The translations under genes were made by a program, and so were the position numbers. Positions 35,768 to 44,432 of a stretch of DNA of 64,000 bases are shown here, in pieces (the first letter of the stretch is position 1; each line of letters opens with the position of its first letter). Location: assembly GCA_031362985.1 (NCBI GenBank), contig JANLTO010000129.1:25112-89111 (forward strand), written 5' to 3'. Under the pieces are notes generated by a model. The model made no database searches and was not told where the DNA came from. It saw only the letters and a program-made list of their open reading frames with translations. The DNA is from SHZL01 sp031362985. Lineage in GTDB: Bacteria > Pseudomonadota > Gammaproteobacteria > Xanthomonadales > SZUA-36.

Positions 35768-36713
35768 CGACTGGAGGCCGGCCGCGTCGCGACTGGCCAT
35801 TGAAGGCCGGGCGAAACTACTGGCAAATATCCGTCAGTATTTTGCCGCACGGAACGTGTTGGAAGTGGAAACGCCCATTCTCTCCAGTGCGGGGAATTCG
35901 GACCCGAACATCACGGGTGTGCGCACTGATTCGGTGTCACCGCGATACCTGCGTACTTCACCGGAATATCCGATGAAACGACTGCTGGCAGCCGGTTTGA
36001 CGGATATTTACGAAATGGGCCGGGTGTTCCGCGCAGGCGAATGCGGCGCCTGGCACAACCCGGAGTTCACGCTGCTGGAGTGGTATCGCTCAGGCTGGAG
36101 CTATCTGCAACTGGCCGACGAGGTGGTTGACCTGGTCAAGCATTGTGTGGGAACGCGGTGCGACAACTGGAATATTAAACGCATCACGTATCGGGAACTC
36201 TTCCTGCAATCCACCGGGCTTGACCCCTGGCTGGCGGAAGAGGCCGACTGGGAGCATATGGCAAAGGAGCAGGGCATTCAGGCAGGGTCACTGGATCTCC
36301 AGCAATGGCAGGACCTGGTGCTTACGCATGTCATTCAGCCGGCCATGGCTACTGACTCCATCACGGTCGTGCGCGATTATCCGGTCGCGCAGGCCGCACT
36401 CGCCCGCATCCGGCCTGGAGCAGAAGCGGTGGCCGAGCGATTCGAGGTTTACCTGGGGCCGGCAGAGTTGGCCAATGGTTACCAGGAACTGGGCGATGCC
36501 GCGGAACAGTTGCACCGTTTCGAAAGCGAAAATCGCCTGCGCAGCCTGCGTGGCGAAGATCGGGCGCCCCTGGATTCCCGCCTGGTCGAGGCCTTGCGCA
36601 ACGGACTGCCCGAATGTTCGGGAGTCGCCCTCGGGGTCGATCGTTTGTTGATGCGAGTGCTGGAACTGGATCGCATCGACGCCGTGCTGGCATTCCCGCA
36701 AGAACGGGCTTGA
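35748..36713 (+). CDS. epmA: Elongation factor P beta-lysyltransferase EpmA (GenX/PoxA)
   Basis: 321-residue lysyl-tRNA-synthetase paralogue without the anticodon domain; it attaches beta-lysine to EF-P Lys34. Class II motifs are visible: EVETPILSSAGNSDPNI, TSPEYPMKRLLAAG (motif 2), RVFRAGECGAWHNPEFTLLEWY, and motif 3 GVALGVDRLLM. Length matches E. coli EpmA (325). It overlaps ppx by 20 bp in a different frame. The partner genes efp and epmB are not in the window. Confidence 0.95.
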   Translation: MSVIPLNDWRPAASRLAIEGRAKLLANIRQYFAARNVLEVETPILSSAGNSDPNITGVRTDSVSPRYLRTSPEYPMKRLLAAGLTDIYEMGRVFRAGECGAWHNPEFTLLEWYRSGWSYLQLADEVVDLVKHCVGTRCDNWNIKRITYRELFLQSTGLDPWLAEEADWEHMAKEQGIQAGSLDLQQWQDLVLTHVIQPAMATDSITVVRDYPVAQAALARIRPGAEAVAERFEVYLGPAELANGYQELGDAAEQLHRFESENRLRSLRGEDRAPLDSRLVEALRNGLPECSGVALGVDRLLMRVLELDRIDAVLAFPQERA

Positions 36714-36740
36714 GTACTGGTTTCCGCCTGCGCGACTGGT

Positions 36741-36796
36741 TTGGTTTGGGTTTGGCCTGGGTTTGGGCCTGGGTTTGGCTTGGGTTTGGGCCTGGG
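36741..36796. repeat. G-rich 11/12-bp tandem repeat between epmA and a sensor kinase
   Basis: Alternating units GGGTTTGGCCT/GGGTTTGGCTT (11 bp, at 36748 and 36771) and GGGTTTGGGCCT (12 bp, at 36759 and 36782), closed by GGG at 36794-36796. Seven GGG runs occur on the plus strand, most with 3-base loops, so a G-quadruplex is possible. It fills the gap between two convergent genes. There is no hairpin plus T-run terminator here. Confidence 0.85.
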
Positions 36797-36830
36797 CGCG
36801 GTTCAGGCCAAGACGTTCATGCTGTCCAGC

Positions 36831-38165
36831 TCATGCCGGGCGGCTTGGCATCGGCAAACTCACCCTTACACTGAGACCACCGCCCGGTACATTGCTGGCC
36901 TGGATCTGGCCACCGTGCCGGCCCACGGCAGCGGCAGCGATAGCCAACCCGATTCCGTGACCGCCAGTAGAGCGGTCGCGTGATTCCTGCACGCGGTAAA
37001 AAGGCTGGAAGATCAACTCCAGTTCAGCCTCCGGCACTCCACAACCATAATCCCTGACGATCATGTCGACCTGCCTCCCTTGTGAATCCAGGGATAGCGA
37101 TAAAACCACCCCCCGGTCTGCATCGGTATGACGCAGAGCATTGCGCAACAGGTTTTCCATCGTACGCCACAAGAGTTCCCGATCGCCGTAGTACATGATG
37201 GAAGGCGGAGCCTGCCAGATGATCCCGGGTTTCCCTTCGACCACTTCGTAATTGACCACTTCCACCAGTTCCGTTAAAAGTTCTGCCAGGTCGAGGTTTT
37301 CATCCTGCTTGGGCGAGTGCTCGGAAGATTCACGCAACAAGCCCAAAACATCGTTCACCAGGGATTCAAGGCGTTCACCTTCAAGCTCAATCCGATCCAG
37401 CTCGGAACGAATATTATCGGCGCCCTTTTTGCGGGCAATCTCAAGCGCCACGCTCAGGCGGGCCAGCGGTGAGCGCAATTCATGGCTTACATCCCGCAAC
37501 AAACGCCGGTTGGCCTGTTGCATGGTTTGCAGGCGCTCGGCCATGACATCAAAATCGGTAGCCAGCTGGCTGAATTCATCCTGCCGCCGAGGGATGGACT
37601 GCCCCACCCGTGTATTCAGATCGCCGGCAGCAATTTTGCGTGTCGCCAGCCGCAAGCCTTCCAGCGGGGCAGTAAGGGATCGAGCCAGGAAGAAACTGAC
37701 CAGCGCGCTGATGATTGCGCCAAGCAGGATGCGCCAGGCCGTGCCCTCTGCACCTGGTGCCAGGATGGTGGAAGGTGGAATCCGGTCCACCAGATAAATG
37801 GTGAAGGCCTGCCCTGCCGCATCACTTACGCTTTCAGCCTCCATGCGCCGGTGGCGATCCCTGAGCGTGCCCAGTTCTTCATCCCTTTGCAGTATCTCCC
37901 GCCCTGCGGAATCCACAACATAGATGTAGCTGCGCGAATAGCGCGGTACCGCCAAAATTTCATCCCTGGCGGCACTGATACCCACTTCGGCCAGAGAAAC
38001 TTTCAAACGCTGTCCAATCCGGTACAAGCCACGGGAGAAGGTGTTGGCCGGCTCTTCTGCCCATTGTTCCCGAGCCAACTTATCATTGAGCACGCCGATG
38101 GCGGCAGAAAATCCAACGATGCTAAGCCACATCGTCAGGAACAGCTTCCAAAACAGCGAAGTCAC
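36831..38165 (-). CDS. Sensor histidine kinase, CpxA-like
   Basis: 444-residue membrane kinase. Transmembrane segments lie at about 7-26 and 142-161 with a periplasmic sensor loop between; then HAMP (about 160-215), HisKA with His228 in LRDVSHELRSPLARL, and HATPase motifs NLLRNALRHT, VRDYGCGVP and GGHGIGLAIA. The DVSHELRSPLARL form is typical of CpxA/RstB-type kinases that sense envelope conditions. Only three bases separate it from the response-regulator stop, so the two form an operon. Its ligand cannot be read from sequence. Confidence 0.9.
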   Translation of the reverse strand: MTSLFWKLFLTMWLSIVGFSAAIGVLNDKLAREQWAEEPANTFSRGLYRIGQRLKVSLAEVGISAARDEILAVPRYSRSYIYVVDSAGREILQRDEELGTLRDRHRRMEAESVSDAAGQAFTIYLVDRIPPSTILAPGAEGTAWRILLGAIISALVSFFLARSLTAPLEGLRLATRKIAAGDLNTRVGQSIPRRQDEFSQLATDFDVMAERLQTMQQANRRLLRDVSHELRSPLARLSVALEIARKKGADNIRSELDRIELEGERLESLVNDVLGLLRESSEHSPKQDENLDLAELLTELVEVVNYEVVEGKPGIIWQAPPSIMYYGDRELLWRTMENLLRNALRHTDADRGVVLSLSLDSQGRQVDMIVRDYGCGVPEAELELIFQPFYRVQESRDRSTGGHGIGLAIAAAAVGRHGGQIQASNVPGGGLSVRVSLPMPSRPA

Positions 38166-38168
38166 TGG

Positions 38169-38849
38169 CTAAGCAACCCGGTACAAATATCCGATTCCTC
38201 TGATGGTCTCGATGCGGTTTTCGCCCCCCCGGTCCGGCCCGATTTTGCGGCGCAAATTACTTACGTGCATGTCGACACTGCGATCATGCGCCACCGGCTC
38301 GCGGCCCAATGCCGTGACATACAAATCCCGTTTACTCACTACTTCCCCGCGATGCTGCAGCAGTGATTGCAAAATGCTGAACTCCGTACTGGTCAGTTCC
38401 ACGGGTTCGCCATTTTTCTGCAAAGTTCGATTTCCCTGGTTCAGTTCCAGGTCATCGCATTGCAATATGGTTTGTGCAACGCCGCCGCCGGCGCGTCGCA
38501 TGACAGCCCGAATACGCGCCAGCAACTCACGGGGATTGCACGGCTTGGGCACGTAGTCATCGGCTCCCAGTTCCAGACCGAGTATGCGATCCAGGTCATC
38601 GCCACGGGCGGTGAGCATAATAACAGGCACCCGGCTTTCCTTGCGCAATTCCCTCAGCACATCCAGGCCGTTCATCCGCGGCATCATGACGTCCAGCACC
38701 ACCAGGTCCAGCCCCGGCTGGCGGGCCGCTTCCAGCCCGGCCAATCCATCATGGGCCAGCCGGACGTTAAAATCCTCGGATTCGAAGAACTCCCGCAACA
38801 ACTCACAAAGTTCTACGTCGTCGTCCGCGATAAGGATATTGGTATGCAT
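38169..38849 (-). CDS. OmpR-family response regulator, CpxR-like
   Basis: 226 residues. The receiver has ILIADDDVELCELL, phospho-acceptor Asp53 in VVLDVMMPRMNG, and KPCNPRELLARI; the winged-helix domain has LTSTEFSILQSLL and SVDMHVSNLRRKIG, with GIGYLYRVA at the end. Among OmpR-family proteins it most resembles CpxR. Partner kinase follows immediately. It sits inside the phosphate island, but no Pho box was seen in its upstream region. Confidence 0.92.
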   Translation of the reverse strand: MHTNILIADDDVELCELLREFFESEDFNVRLAHDGLAGLEAARQPGLDLVVLDVMMPRMNGLDVLRELRKESRVPVIMLTARGDDLDRILGLELGADDYVPKPCNPRELLARIRAVMRRAGGGVAQTILQCDDLELNQGNRTLQKNGEPVELTSTEFSILQSLLQHRGEVVSKRDLYVTALGREPVAHDRSVDMHVSNLRRKIGPDRGGENRIETIRGIGYLYRVA

Positions 38850-38910
38850 AATTTGCCACTGCCATTGTCTGGTACATGGCCATTCTATCCAATCCTTGTG
38901 GTCAACACAG

Positions 38911-38937
38911 AAAAAAACAGCGCGCCGAAGCGCGCCG
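38911..38937 (-). terminator. Rho-independent terminator of the secreted beta-helix gene
   Basis: On the minus strand, a GC-rich stem containing GCGCGC on both sides of a TTCG tetraloop, extended by C-G and G-T pairs, is followed by seven T residues. It lies 28 bp after the stop codon of the 38966-40705 gene. Confidence 0.9.
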
Positions 38938-38965
38938 TCGTTACGACCATTTTTCTACCGTCAGA

Positions 38966-40705
38966 TCATTGTTCCAGAAAAATTGACCAGTTGTAGTGCC
39001 AGGCCGAATCTTCGTTGCGTACGGCACCGATCCAATCAACGAATTCAAAGAATTCGCCAAATACCGTTGGGTCCAGGTTGTAACCCGTCAGATAGTTCGC
39101 GTTGGGCGGAGGATAAATGCCATCGAGTTGCGGATTCTGCTCGGAGTTGCCAGGCTGGCTGGTAAACCACAACGCGGTGGTCCATGGATCAGCGGCATCT
39201 ATGACAAAATCGGTCGCGCAGTTAAGCAGCGTGTTTTCCATGGTCAAAACGCCCGTGAGGTTGTTCGGCGGAGTTCCAGCTGCGGTGAACGTGGATGCGC
39301 TATCGATATTGATGCATCTGTCGAAGTCAGTCACGATCATGTTAGAGAAATTGCCGCCCGTGCCACGACGTATGAGCATGCCCAACTCACCGGCCCTGCC
39401 AATCAAGGTGACATTTGCGATCTTTGGTTGGGCACGCGGGGTCGCGTCGTTGTTCTGTTCCAGGTTGTCCATCTCCATACCCGTGTCGGTTTCCGTCGCC
39501 TGGTCGGCAGCCTGCTTCACGATCGCGAACTGGATATTGCCCGAGTAACCCTGGGTCCAGTCCAGGCTGTCATCCTCCGCATCAGTCACGATCACGTGTT
39601 TGACATTGACTGTGCCACCGAAAAACTCCATGCCATCGTCCGCGCCGCTGTGGGTTTGCACGTAGTCAACCACGGTGCCGTCACCCACTCCCTGGAAAGC
39701 TATGGCATTGAGTTCGTTGACATCGGTGAACTTGATGCCGCCGAACTGCACACGCACATATCGCAGTACGCCGCTGCTGTCATGGGCATTGTCGCCGCCG
39801 TAGGTTCCACTGTCGCCTTCACCGACCGCAGTGCACGGCTGGGTATCGCAAGTATTGAGTGGCGCGAAGCCATTGATCACGAGGCCACCCCAATCACCCG
39901 AACTGGCGCCTTCAGAAATCGTCTTGGGGCCGGAAAACACGATGGGTGCATAAGGTTGACCCTCGGCAATAATTTTCGCACCACGGCTGATCACCAGCAG
40001 ATCAATTCCGCCACTGCCGATGATCCTCGTGCCCGCTTCAACATACATCGTATTGCTGTTGTCAGTTGCATCCTTGGCGCCAATGAATACGCCGCCGCTC
40101 AGCACCCATGTGGTGTCATTCGTCAGGGAAATGTCTTCGGTGTAGGTGCCTGACAGAACGCAGGTCCTTGGCAGAGCCGCAGGAGTAGAAAACGCAGGGC
40201 ACGCAGTGAACGGCTTTTGGTACACACAACGATCAGTGGTTGATCCTTTCACTACCTGAAGAATGGGCTGAAGGTCGAGGCTGCCATCACCCACGTTTGG
40301 AGAAGTCCAGGAGAACTCTGCGTTGTTGCAGTCATTAAAGGTGATCTCCATGGTTCCCCAGTCGGGGTCAGTGGTCACCGGGTTGCCCACATCCGGGCCG
40401 AAAGCACCACCTTCCACCAATTCCAAAGGAATCGTTACTTTGAACTGTCCCGGAACCACGCTGCCTGCTCCGTTGACCCAGAATGGATTGCCTGCGTCGT
40501 CATAGACAAATCCGAGAAGAAATACCACACCACGCTCTGGTCCTTGCTCAAGATACTGCACGTTCCAGCCGCGTCGCGCACCAGCGCCGGTTTCGAACCA
40601 TTGTCCATCAAACTGGCCGTCGATAGTCAACGCCAGCAAGGGGCTGGTGATTCCCAGCATGAGCAGAGCCGCCATCATCACAAGGGAAACTTTTCTGAAT
40701 TTCAT
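38966..40705 (-). CDS. Secreted beta-helix-like protein, Pho-box controlled, function unknown
   Basis: 579 residues. A signal peptide (MKFRKVSLVMMAALLMLGITSPLLA) is followed by a small beta-sandwich-like domain (about 28-165; GQWFETGAGARRGWNVQYL, GFVYDDAGNPFWVNG) and a long region with right-handed beta-helix character, including GDWGGLVINGFAPLN, GADDGMEFFGGTVNVKHVIV and DDSLDWTQGYSGNIQF. Many Asp/Asn/Gly turns and few paired cysteines suggest a calcium-stabilised surface or periplasmic protein; this is inference. ATG 40705 is chosen over 40714 because GAGG lies nine bases upstream of it. Tandem Pho boxes precede it and a TonB receptor is divergent. Confidence 0.8.
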   Translation of the reverse strand: MKFRKVSLVMMAALLMLGITSPLLALTIDGQFDGQWFETGAGARRGWNVQYLEQGPERGVVFLLGFVYDDAGNPFWVNGAGSVVPGQFKVTIPLELVEGGAFGPDVGNPVTTDPDWGTMEITFNDCNNAEFSWTSPNVGDGSLDLQPILQVVKGSTTDRCVYQKPFTACPAFSTPAALPRTCVLSGTYTEDISLTNDTTWVLSGGVFIGAKDATDNSNTMYVEAGTRIIGSGGIDLLVISRGAKIIAEGQPYAPIVFSGPKTISEGASSGDWGGLVINGFAPLNTCDTQPCTAVGEGDSGTYGGDNAHDSSGVLRYVRVQFGGIKFTDVNELNAIAFQGVGDGTVVDYVQTHSGADDGMEFFGGTVNVKHVIVTDAEDDSLDWTQGYSGNIQFAIVKQAADQATETDTGMEMDNLEQNNDATPRAQPKIANVTLIGRAGELGMLIRRGTGGNFSNMIVTDFDRCINIDSASTFTAAGTPPNNLTGVLTMENTLLNCATDFVIDAADPWTTALWFTSQPGNSEQNPQLDGIYPPPNANYLTGYNLDPTVFGEFFEFVDWIGAVRNEDSAWHYNWSIFLEQ

Positions 40706-40796
40706 TTGCCACATCCTCGATTGTTGAAGTTAGGATCACTCGTGCCGGAGCACCATGAACCGCGAATGAATCCTAGTGATCGAGTGTTGCAGCACC

Positions 40797-40825
40797 ATGA
40801 CCGATTCGTGACGAATTCGTTACGG
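40797..40825 (-). promoter_or_regulatory. Triple Pho-box array of the secreted beta-helix gene
   Basis: On the minus strand three heptamers with an 11-bp period: CCGTAAC (40825-40819), TCGTCAC (40814-40808) and CGGTCAT (40803-40797), each separated by GAAT. No convincing -10 occurs ten bases beyond the last heptamer; a TAGGAT at 40775-40770 is farther than usual. Assignment to this gene rests on orientation and position. Confidence 0.65.
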
Positions 40826-40839
40826 TTACGCCGGCCTGC

Positions 40840-40873
40840 CTGTCATCTAAGTGTAATAAGCCCTGAATAGAAT
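40840..40873 (+). promoter_or_regulatory. Pho box and promoter of the TonB-dependent receptor gene
   Basis: Heptamers CTGTCAT (40840-40846) and GTGTAAT (40851-40857) around CTAA, then ten bases and -10 TAGAAT (40868-40873), the same geometry as pstS, the porin and pstC. It lies 14 bp from the opposite-strand Pho array, so PhoB could serve both genes from one intergenic region. Confidence 0.82.
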
Positions 40874-40951
40874 TCTCAGCATCAATGCGTGCAGTGATGT
40901 GTGCAACACGACATTGCGATTCCCCTAACACCAAGAAAACTGGAAGCAACA

Positions 40952-43615
40952 ATGAGATATTCATTAGTCAGGATAGTCGCAACCACGGTGTTGCTAATGA
41001 TGATGATCGGTAAGTTGCAGGCACAGGACTCAACCGAAGACGCTGCCAGTCTTGAAGGGGGCGGTGAATCAGACCAGAGCGCTGCGGCACCGCAGGACCA
41101 GGCACAGCCACAGGGTGAAATGTCGGTAGTCGCGGTCACCGCGCGGCGCATGAAGCTCGGCCGCGCGTTTTACCTGGAGGAACGCCGCGAAGACGTGGCC
41201 GTGGAAAACATCCTGGATTCTGAAGCAATCTCCCGGGCGGGAGACAGCAATGCCGCCTCCGCGCTCAAGCGTGTGACCGGGGTAACGGTGGTGGGCGGGC
41301 GCTTCATTTATGTGCGGGGACTGGGTGAACGCTACTCCAGCACCCTGCTGAACGGCGCCACCATACCCAGCCCGGACCCGGTGCGACGCGTTGTGCCGCT
41401 CGACCTGTTCCCGGTCGGGATCATCGAAAGCATCGTCGTGCAAAAAAGCTATACACCCAACCTGCCTGCGGAATTTGGTGGTGGAGCGGTAGAGCTGAGA
41501 ACCCGCAGCGTTCCCAGGCAAAATTTCTTTGACGCGGAAATCAAGCTCGGATACCAGGACGGCACGACCGGCAAGGACGGACTACGCTACAAGGGTGGCG
41601 GCTCTGACTGGACCGGCTATGACGACGGCACTCGCTCCATGCCTTACGCGCTGGCACAGGCGTCAGCCAACGGCACCCAGGTGAAGGAATACAATCGCTT
41701 CACTGATGAGGGCTACACTCCACAGCAACTCGAAACGATTGGCGACTCGCTGTCAGTCAACTACAACATTTACGAAAAAAACATAAAGCCAAACCTGGGA
41801 TTCAAAAGCTCGGGGGGCATGCGTTTCGATGTTGGTGAAAACAGTGCAATTGGTTTCCTTGCAGCCATGAACTACGAAGACCAATGGCTTAGCACCGTTG
41901 CGCAACGCACCGATTATGTGGTCTCGGGCAGTGAACTGGAACCCGAGAATGACTTTACCTACAACACCACGCTGCGCGATATTGACCTGAGTGGCTTCCT
42001 AACGCTGGGGGCCCAGATTGGCGACAACAACCACCTGACCTACAACCTCATGCTGTTGCGCAACACTACGGACACCACCCAGCGACAGGAGGGGTTGAAC
42101 GTGGACGCCTCCGGTGGCGATATCCAACTCTCCGAGCTTGAATGGAATGAACGAGCGCTGCTGACCAATCAATTCCTCGGCGCTCATGTTTTCCCAGACG
42201 CCTGGGACCTGACACTGAATTGGCAATACACCCTTTCGACCGCTACGTCCTATGCGCCGGATACACGCACCTATCGCTACGATCCGTACACCCTGACTCC
42301 CCAGGAGGATGACAAGATTTTCTCGATACGCAACGACAGCAACCAGCGGCGCTGGGGCAACCTGGACGACAAAGCTGACGACTGGCAGGTAAACTTCGTG
42401 CAGCCCTTGAGATTCTGGAATTCAATTGATCTGTCCGTTAATGCAGGAGTAGAGGGGCTCGAGCGAAACCGCGACTCCACCATCCGCCGGTTTGCGTTTC
42501 TTTCGAAAGGTCCTGTATCCGGTAATCCTGAACCGCGGCTTAATCCCAATCCGGACTACATCATATTTGACGACACTATTCTTCCCGAGGGTTGGCAGAT
42601 CAACGAAGTTACCATTGCCACGGACACGTATACCGCGAGCCAGAACCTTGACGCATGGTATTTTGGATCAGAATTGGCTTATGAATGGCTAAGGTTTGCC
42701 GGCGGGGTTCGTTTCGAGCGTTCGCAACAGAACGTCATCACCTATGACATATTCGATGCGGAACGTAACCCGGTTATTTCGGACCTGGACACGGACGACG
42801 CCTTTCCTTCGCTCAACACAACCCTGATTTTCGGCGACCACCAGCTACGCATGAGTTACGGCAAGACCATCAATCGCCCGGATTTCAAGGAATTGTCACC
42901 GTCGTTGTTCAAGGACCCTACGCTCGACCGGATCGTGATTGGCAATCCGAACCTGATCGCGGCCTACCTGAAGAACTACGATTTGCGTTGGGACTACTAC
43001 TTCGACGCAGCCCAGTTCGTCTCGTTGGGCGCATTTTATAAGGAATTCAGCAACCCTATAGAATCCGTAATTCTCGCCGGCGCGGAACAGATCACCACGT
43101 TCAGCAATGCCGAATCGGCGGAAAATTTTGGTATCGAATTCGAGCTCTACACAACACTTGATGTATTCAATCGCTGGTTTGGAGAATCAGACGCCTGGGA
43201 TACACTGTACGTCAGCACGAACTACGCCTGGATAGATTCAAAAATAACCCTGTCCGAAGACAATGCGGCGGTCCAGACCTCGAGTTCACGACCGCTGCAG
43301 GGCCAGTCACCTTATGTGTGGAATTTCCAGCTGGGCTATGACGATGCTGAAAACGGCATCAACGCTGCTCTCCTCTATAACGTTTTTGGTGAGCGAATTG
43401 TCGATGTCGGCACCAACGGTGCGCCGGACATCTATGAGCAACCCCGTCCGCAGCTCGATTTCATTTACTCACAGATCTTCCACGATAACTGGAGGGTCAA
43501 ATTACAGGCCAAGAACCTGCTGAATCCGCAGCTTGAATTAACCCAGGGTGATAAAACACGGCTCAAGTTCGACGTCGGGCGCGAATACACCATCTCCCTG
43601 CAGTGGTCTTACTAA
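40952..43615 (+). CDS. TonB-dependent outer-membrane receptor, Pho-box controlled
   Basis: 887 residues. A signal peptide ends IGKLQA; an acidic linker leads to the plug domain (about 60-190): DSEAISRAGDSNAASALKRV, FIYVRGLGERYSSTLLNG, PAEFGGGAVELRT. A 22-strand-type barrel follows, ending in YTISLQWSY. There is no N-terminal carboxypeptidase-regulatory repeat. ATG 40952 has GGAAG six bases upstream; an open frame extends 17 codons further. Ligand unknown; the Pho promoter and neighbours suggest a phosphorus-containing substrate. It converges with phoU 68 bp downstream. Confidence 0.88.
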   Translation: MRYSLVRIVATTVLLMMMIGKLQAQDSTEDAASLEGGGESDQSAAAPQDQAQPQGEMSVVAVTARRMKLGRAFYLEERREDVAVENILDSEAISRAGDSNAASALKRVTGVTVVGGRFIYVRGLGERYSSTLLNGATIPSPDPVRRVVPLDLFPVGIIESIVVQKSYTPNLPAEFGGGAVELRTRSVPRQNFFDAEIKLGYQDGTTGKDGLRYKGGGSDWTGYDDGTRSMPYALAQASANGTQVKEYNRFTDEGYTPQQLETIGDSLSVNYNIYEKNIKPNLGFKSSGGMRFDVGENSAIGFLAAMNYEDQWLSTVAQRTDYVVSGSELEPENDFTYNTTLRDIDLSGFLTLGAQIGDNNHLTYNLMLLRNTTDTTQRQEGLNVDASGGDIQLSELEWNERALLTNQFLGAHVFPDAWDLTLNWQYTLSTATSYAPDTRTYRYDPYTLTPQEDDKIFSIRNDSNQRRWGNLDDKADDWQVNFVQPLRFWNSIDLSVNAGVEGLERNRDSTIRRFAFLSKGPVSGNPEPRLNPNPDYIIFDDTILPEGWQINEVTIATDTYTASQNLDAWYFGSELAYEWLRFAGGVRFERSQQNVITYDIFDAERNPVISDLDTDDAFPSLNTTLIFGDHQLRMSYGKTINRPDFKELSPSLFKDPTLDRIVIGNPNLIAAYLKNYDLRWDYYFDAAQFVSLGAFYKEFSNPIESVILAGAEQITTFSNAESAENFGIEFELYTTLDVFNRWFGESDAWDTLYVSTNYAWIDSKITLSEDNAAVQTSSSRPLQGQSPYVWNFQLGYDDAENGINAALLYNVFGERIVDVGTNGAPDIYEQPRPQLDFIYSQIFHDNWRVKLQAKNLLNPQLELTQGDKTRLKFDVGREYTISLQWSY

Positions 43616-43683
43616 CCCTCACACGATGACTTCCGGACAAGCAGGTGTTTCGCGACTCGCAACGAGGTGTGCGCACCGCGGGG

Positions 43684-44415
43684 TCAACCGGCCTTGCCAT
43701 GCTCGGTGATGACCTCGGCCAGGGCGTTATCGGCACTGGTATGCCGGATATCCCGGCCATGCACCAGGTAAAATATATACTCGGCAATATTCTCGCAACG
43801 GTCTCCCATGCGTTCCATGGCGCGTGTAGCCCACATGATATTCAGGATAAGCGGGATGGACCGCGGGTCCTCGGCCATGTAGGTCATCAACTGACGCGTG
43901 ATCGAGGCGAACTTGGCATCCACTTTGCTATCGCTGTGTACAACTTCCATCGCCTTGTCTACGTCCATGCGGGCGAACGAGTCCAATACCTGGCGCAGCA
44001 TGTCTTTTACCAGGCCACCCATATGGTCGAGTTCCTGGCGCACTTCCTGGTTCAGTGTCCCGTCCATTTCCTCCGCAACCATGCGCGCGACCCGCTTGGC
44101 CTCGTCGCCAATGCGTTCAAGATCGGTGATGGTCTTGATTACAGCCATCACGAGGCGCAAATCGGAAGCGGCGGGTTGACGGCGGGCGACGATGCGCGTG
44201 CACTCTTCGTCGATGGCAACTTCCAGTGCGTTGACGCGCTGGTCATTGGCCACAACCTGCCGGGCCAGTGCAGAATCCGTTTCAACCAAAGCCTTCACTG
44301 CCTGGGCTAACTGTTCCTCGACCAGGCCTCCCATCTTCAGAACCTGGCTGCGCACATTCTCAAGTTCTTCATTGAACTGCCGGGAAATATGCTGGCCTAT
44401 ATTCAGTTTATCCAT
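43684..44415 (-). CDS. phoU: Phosphate-specific transport regulator PhoU
   Basis: 243-residue all-helical protein linking the Pst transporter to PhoR and limiting phosphate uptake. Two homologous three-helix halves carry the metal-binding motifs DLERIGDEAKRVA and AMERMGDRCENIAEY. ATG 44415 follows GGAG by seven bases; an in-frame codon seven residues upstream is not used. Last gene of pstC-pstA-pstB-phoU, 17 bp after pstB. Standard length. Confidence 0.96.
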   Translation of the reverse strand: MDKLNIGQHISRQFNEELENVRSQVLKMGGLVEEQLAQAVKALVETDSALARQVVANDQRVNALEVAIDEECTRIVARRQPAASDLRLVMAVIKTITDLERIGDEAKRVARMVAEEMDGTLNQEVRQELDHMGGLVKDMLRQVLDSFARMDVDKAMEVVHSDSKVDAKFASITRQLMTYMAEDPRSIPLILNIMWATRAMERMGDRCENIAEYIFYLVHGRDIRHTSADNALAEVITEHGKAG

Positions 44416-44432
44416 GCTCTTGCTCCATACCT

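Noticed and set aside
38996..40153. A 385-codon open frame antisense to the secreted beta-helix gene
   Set aside because: The minus-strand gene has a signal peptide, ribosome-binding site, Pho boxes and a terminator; the plus frame has none of these and looks like a shadow.
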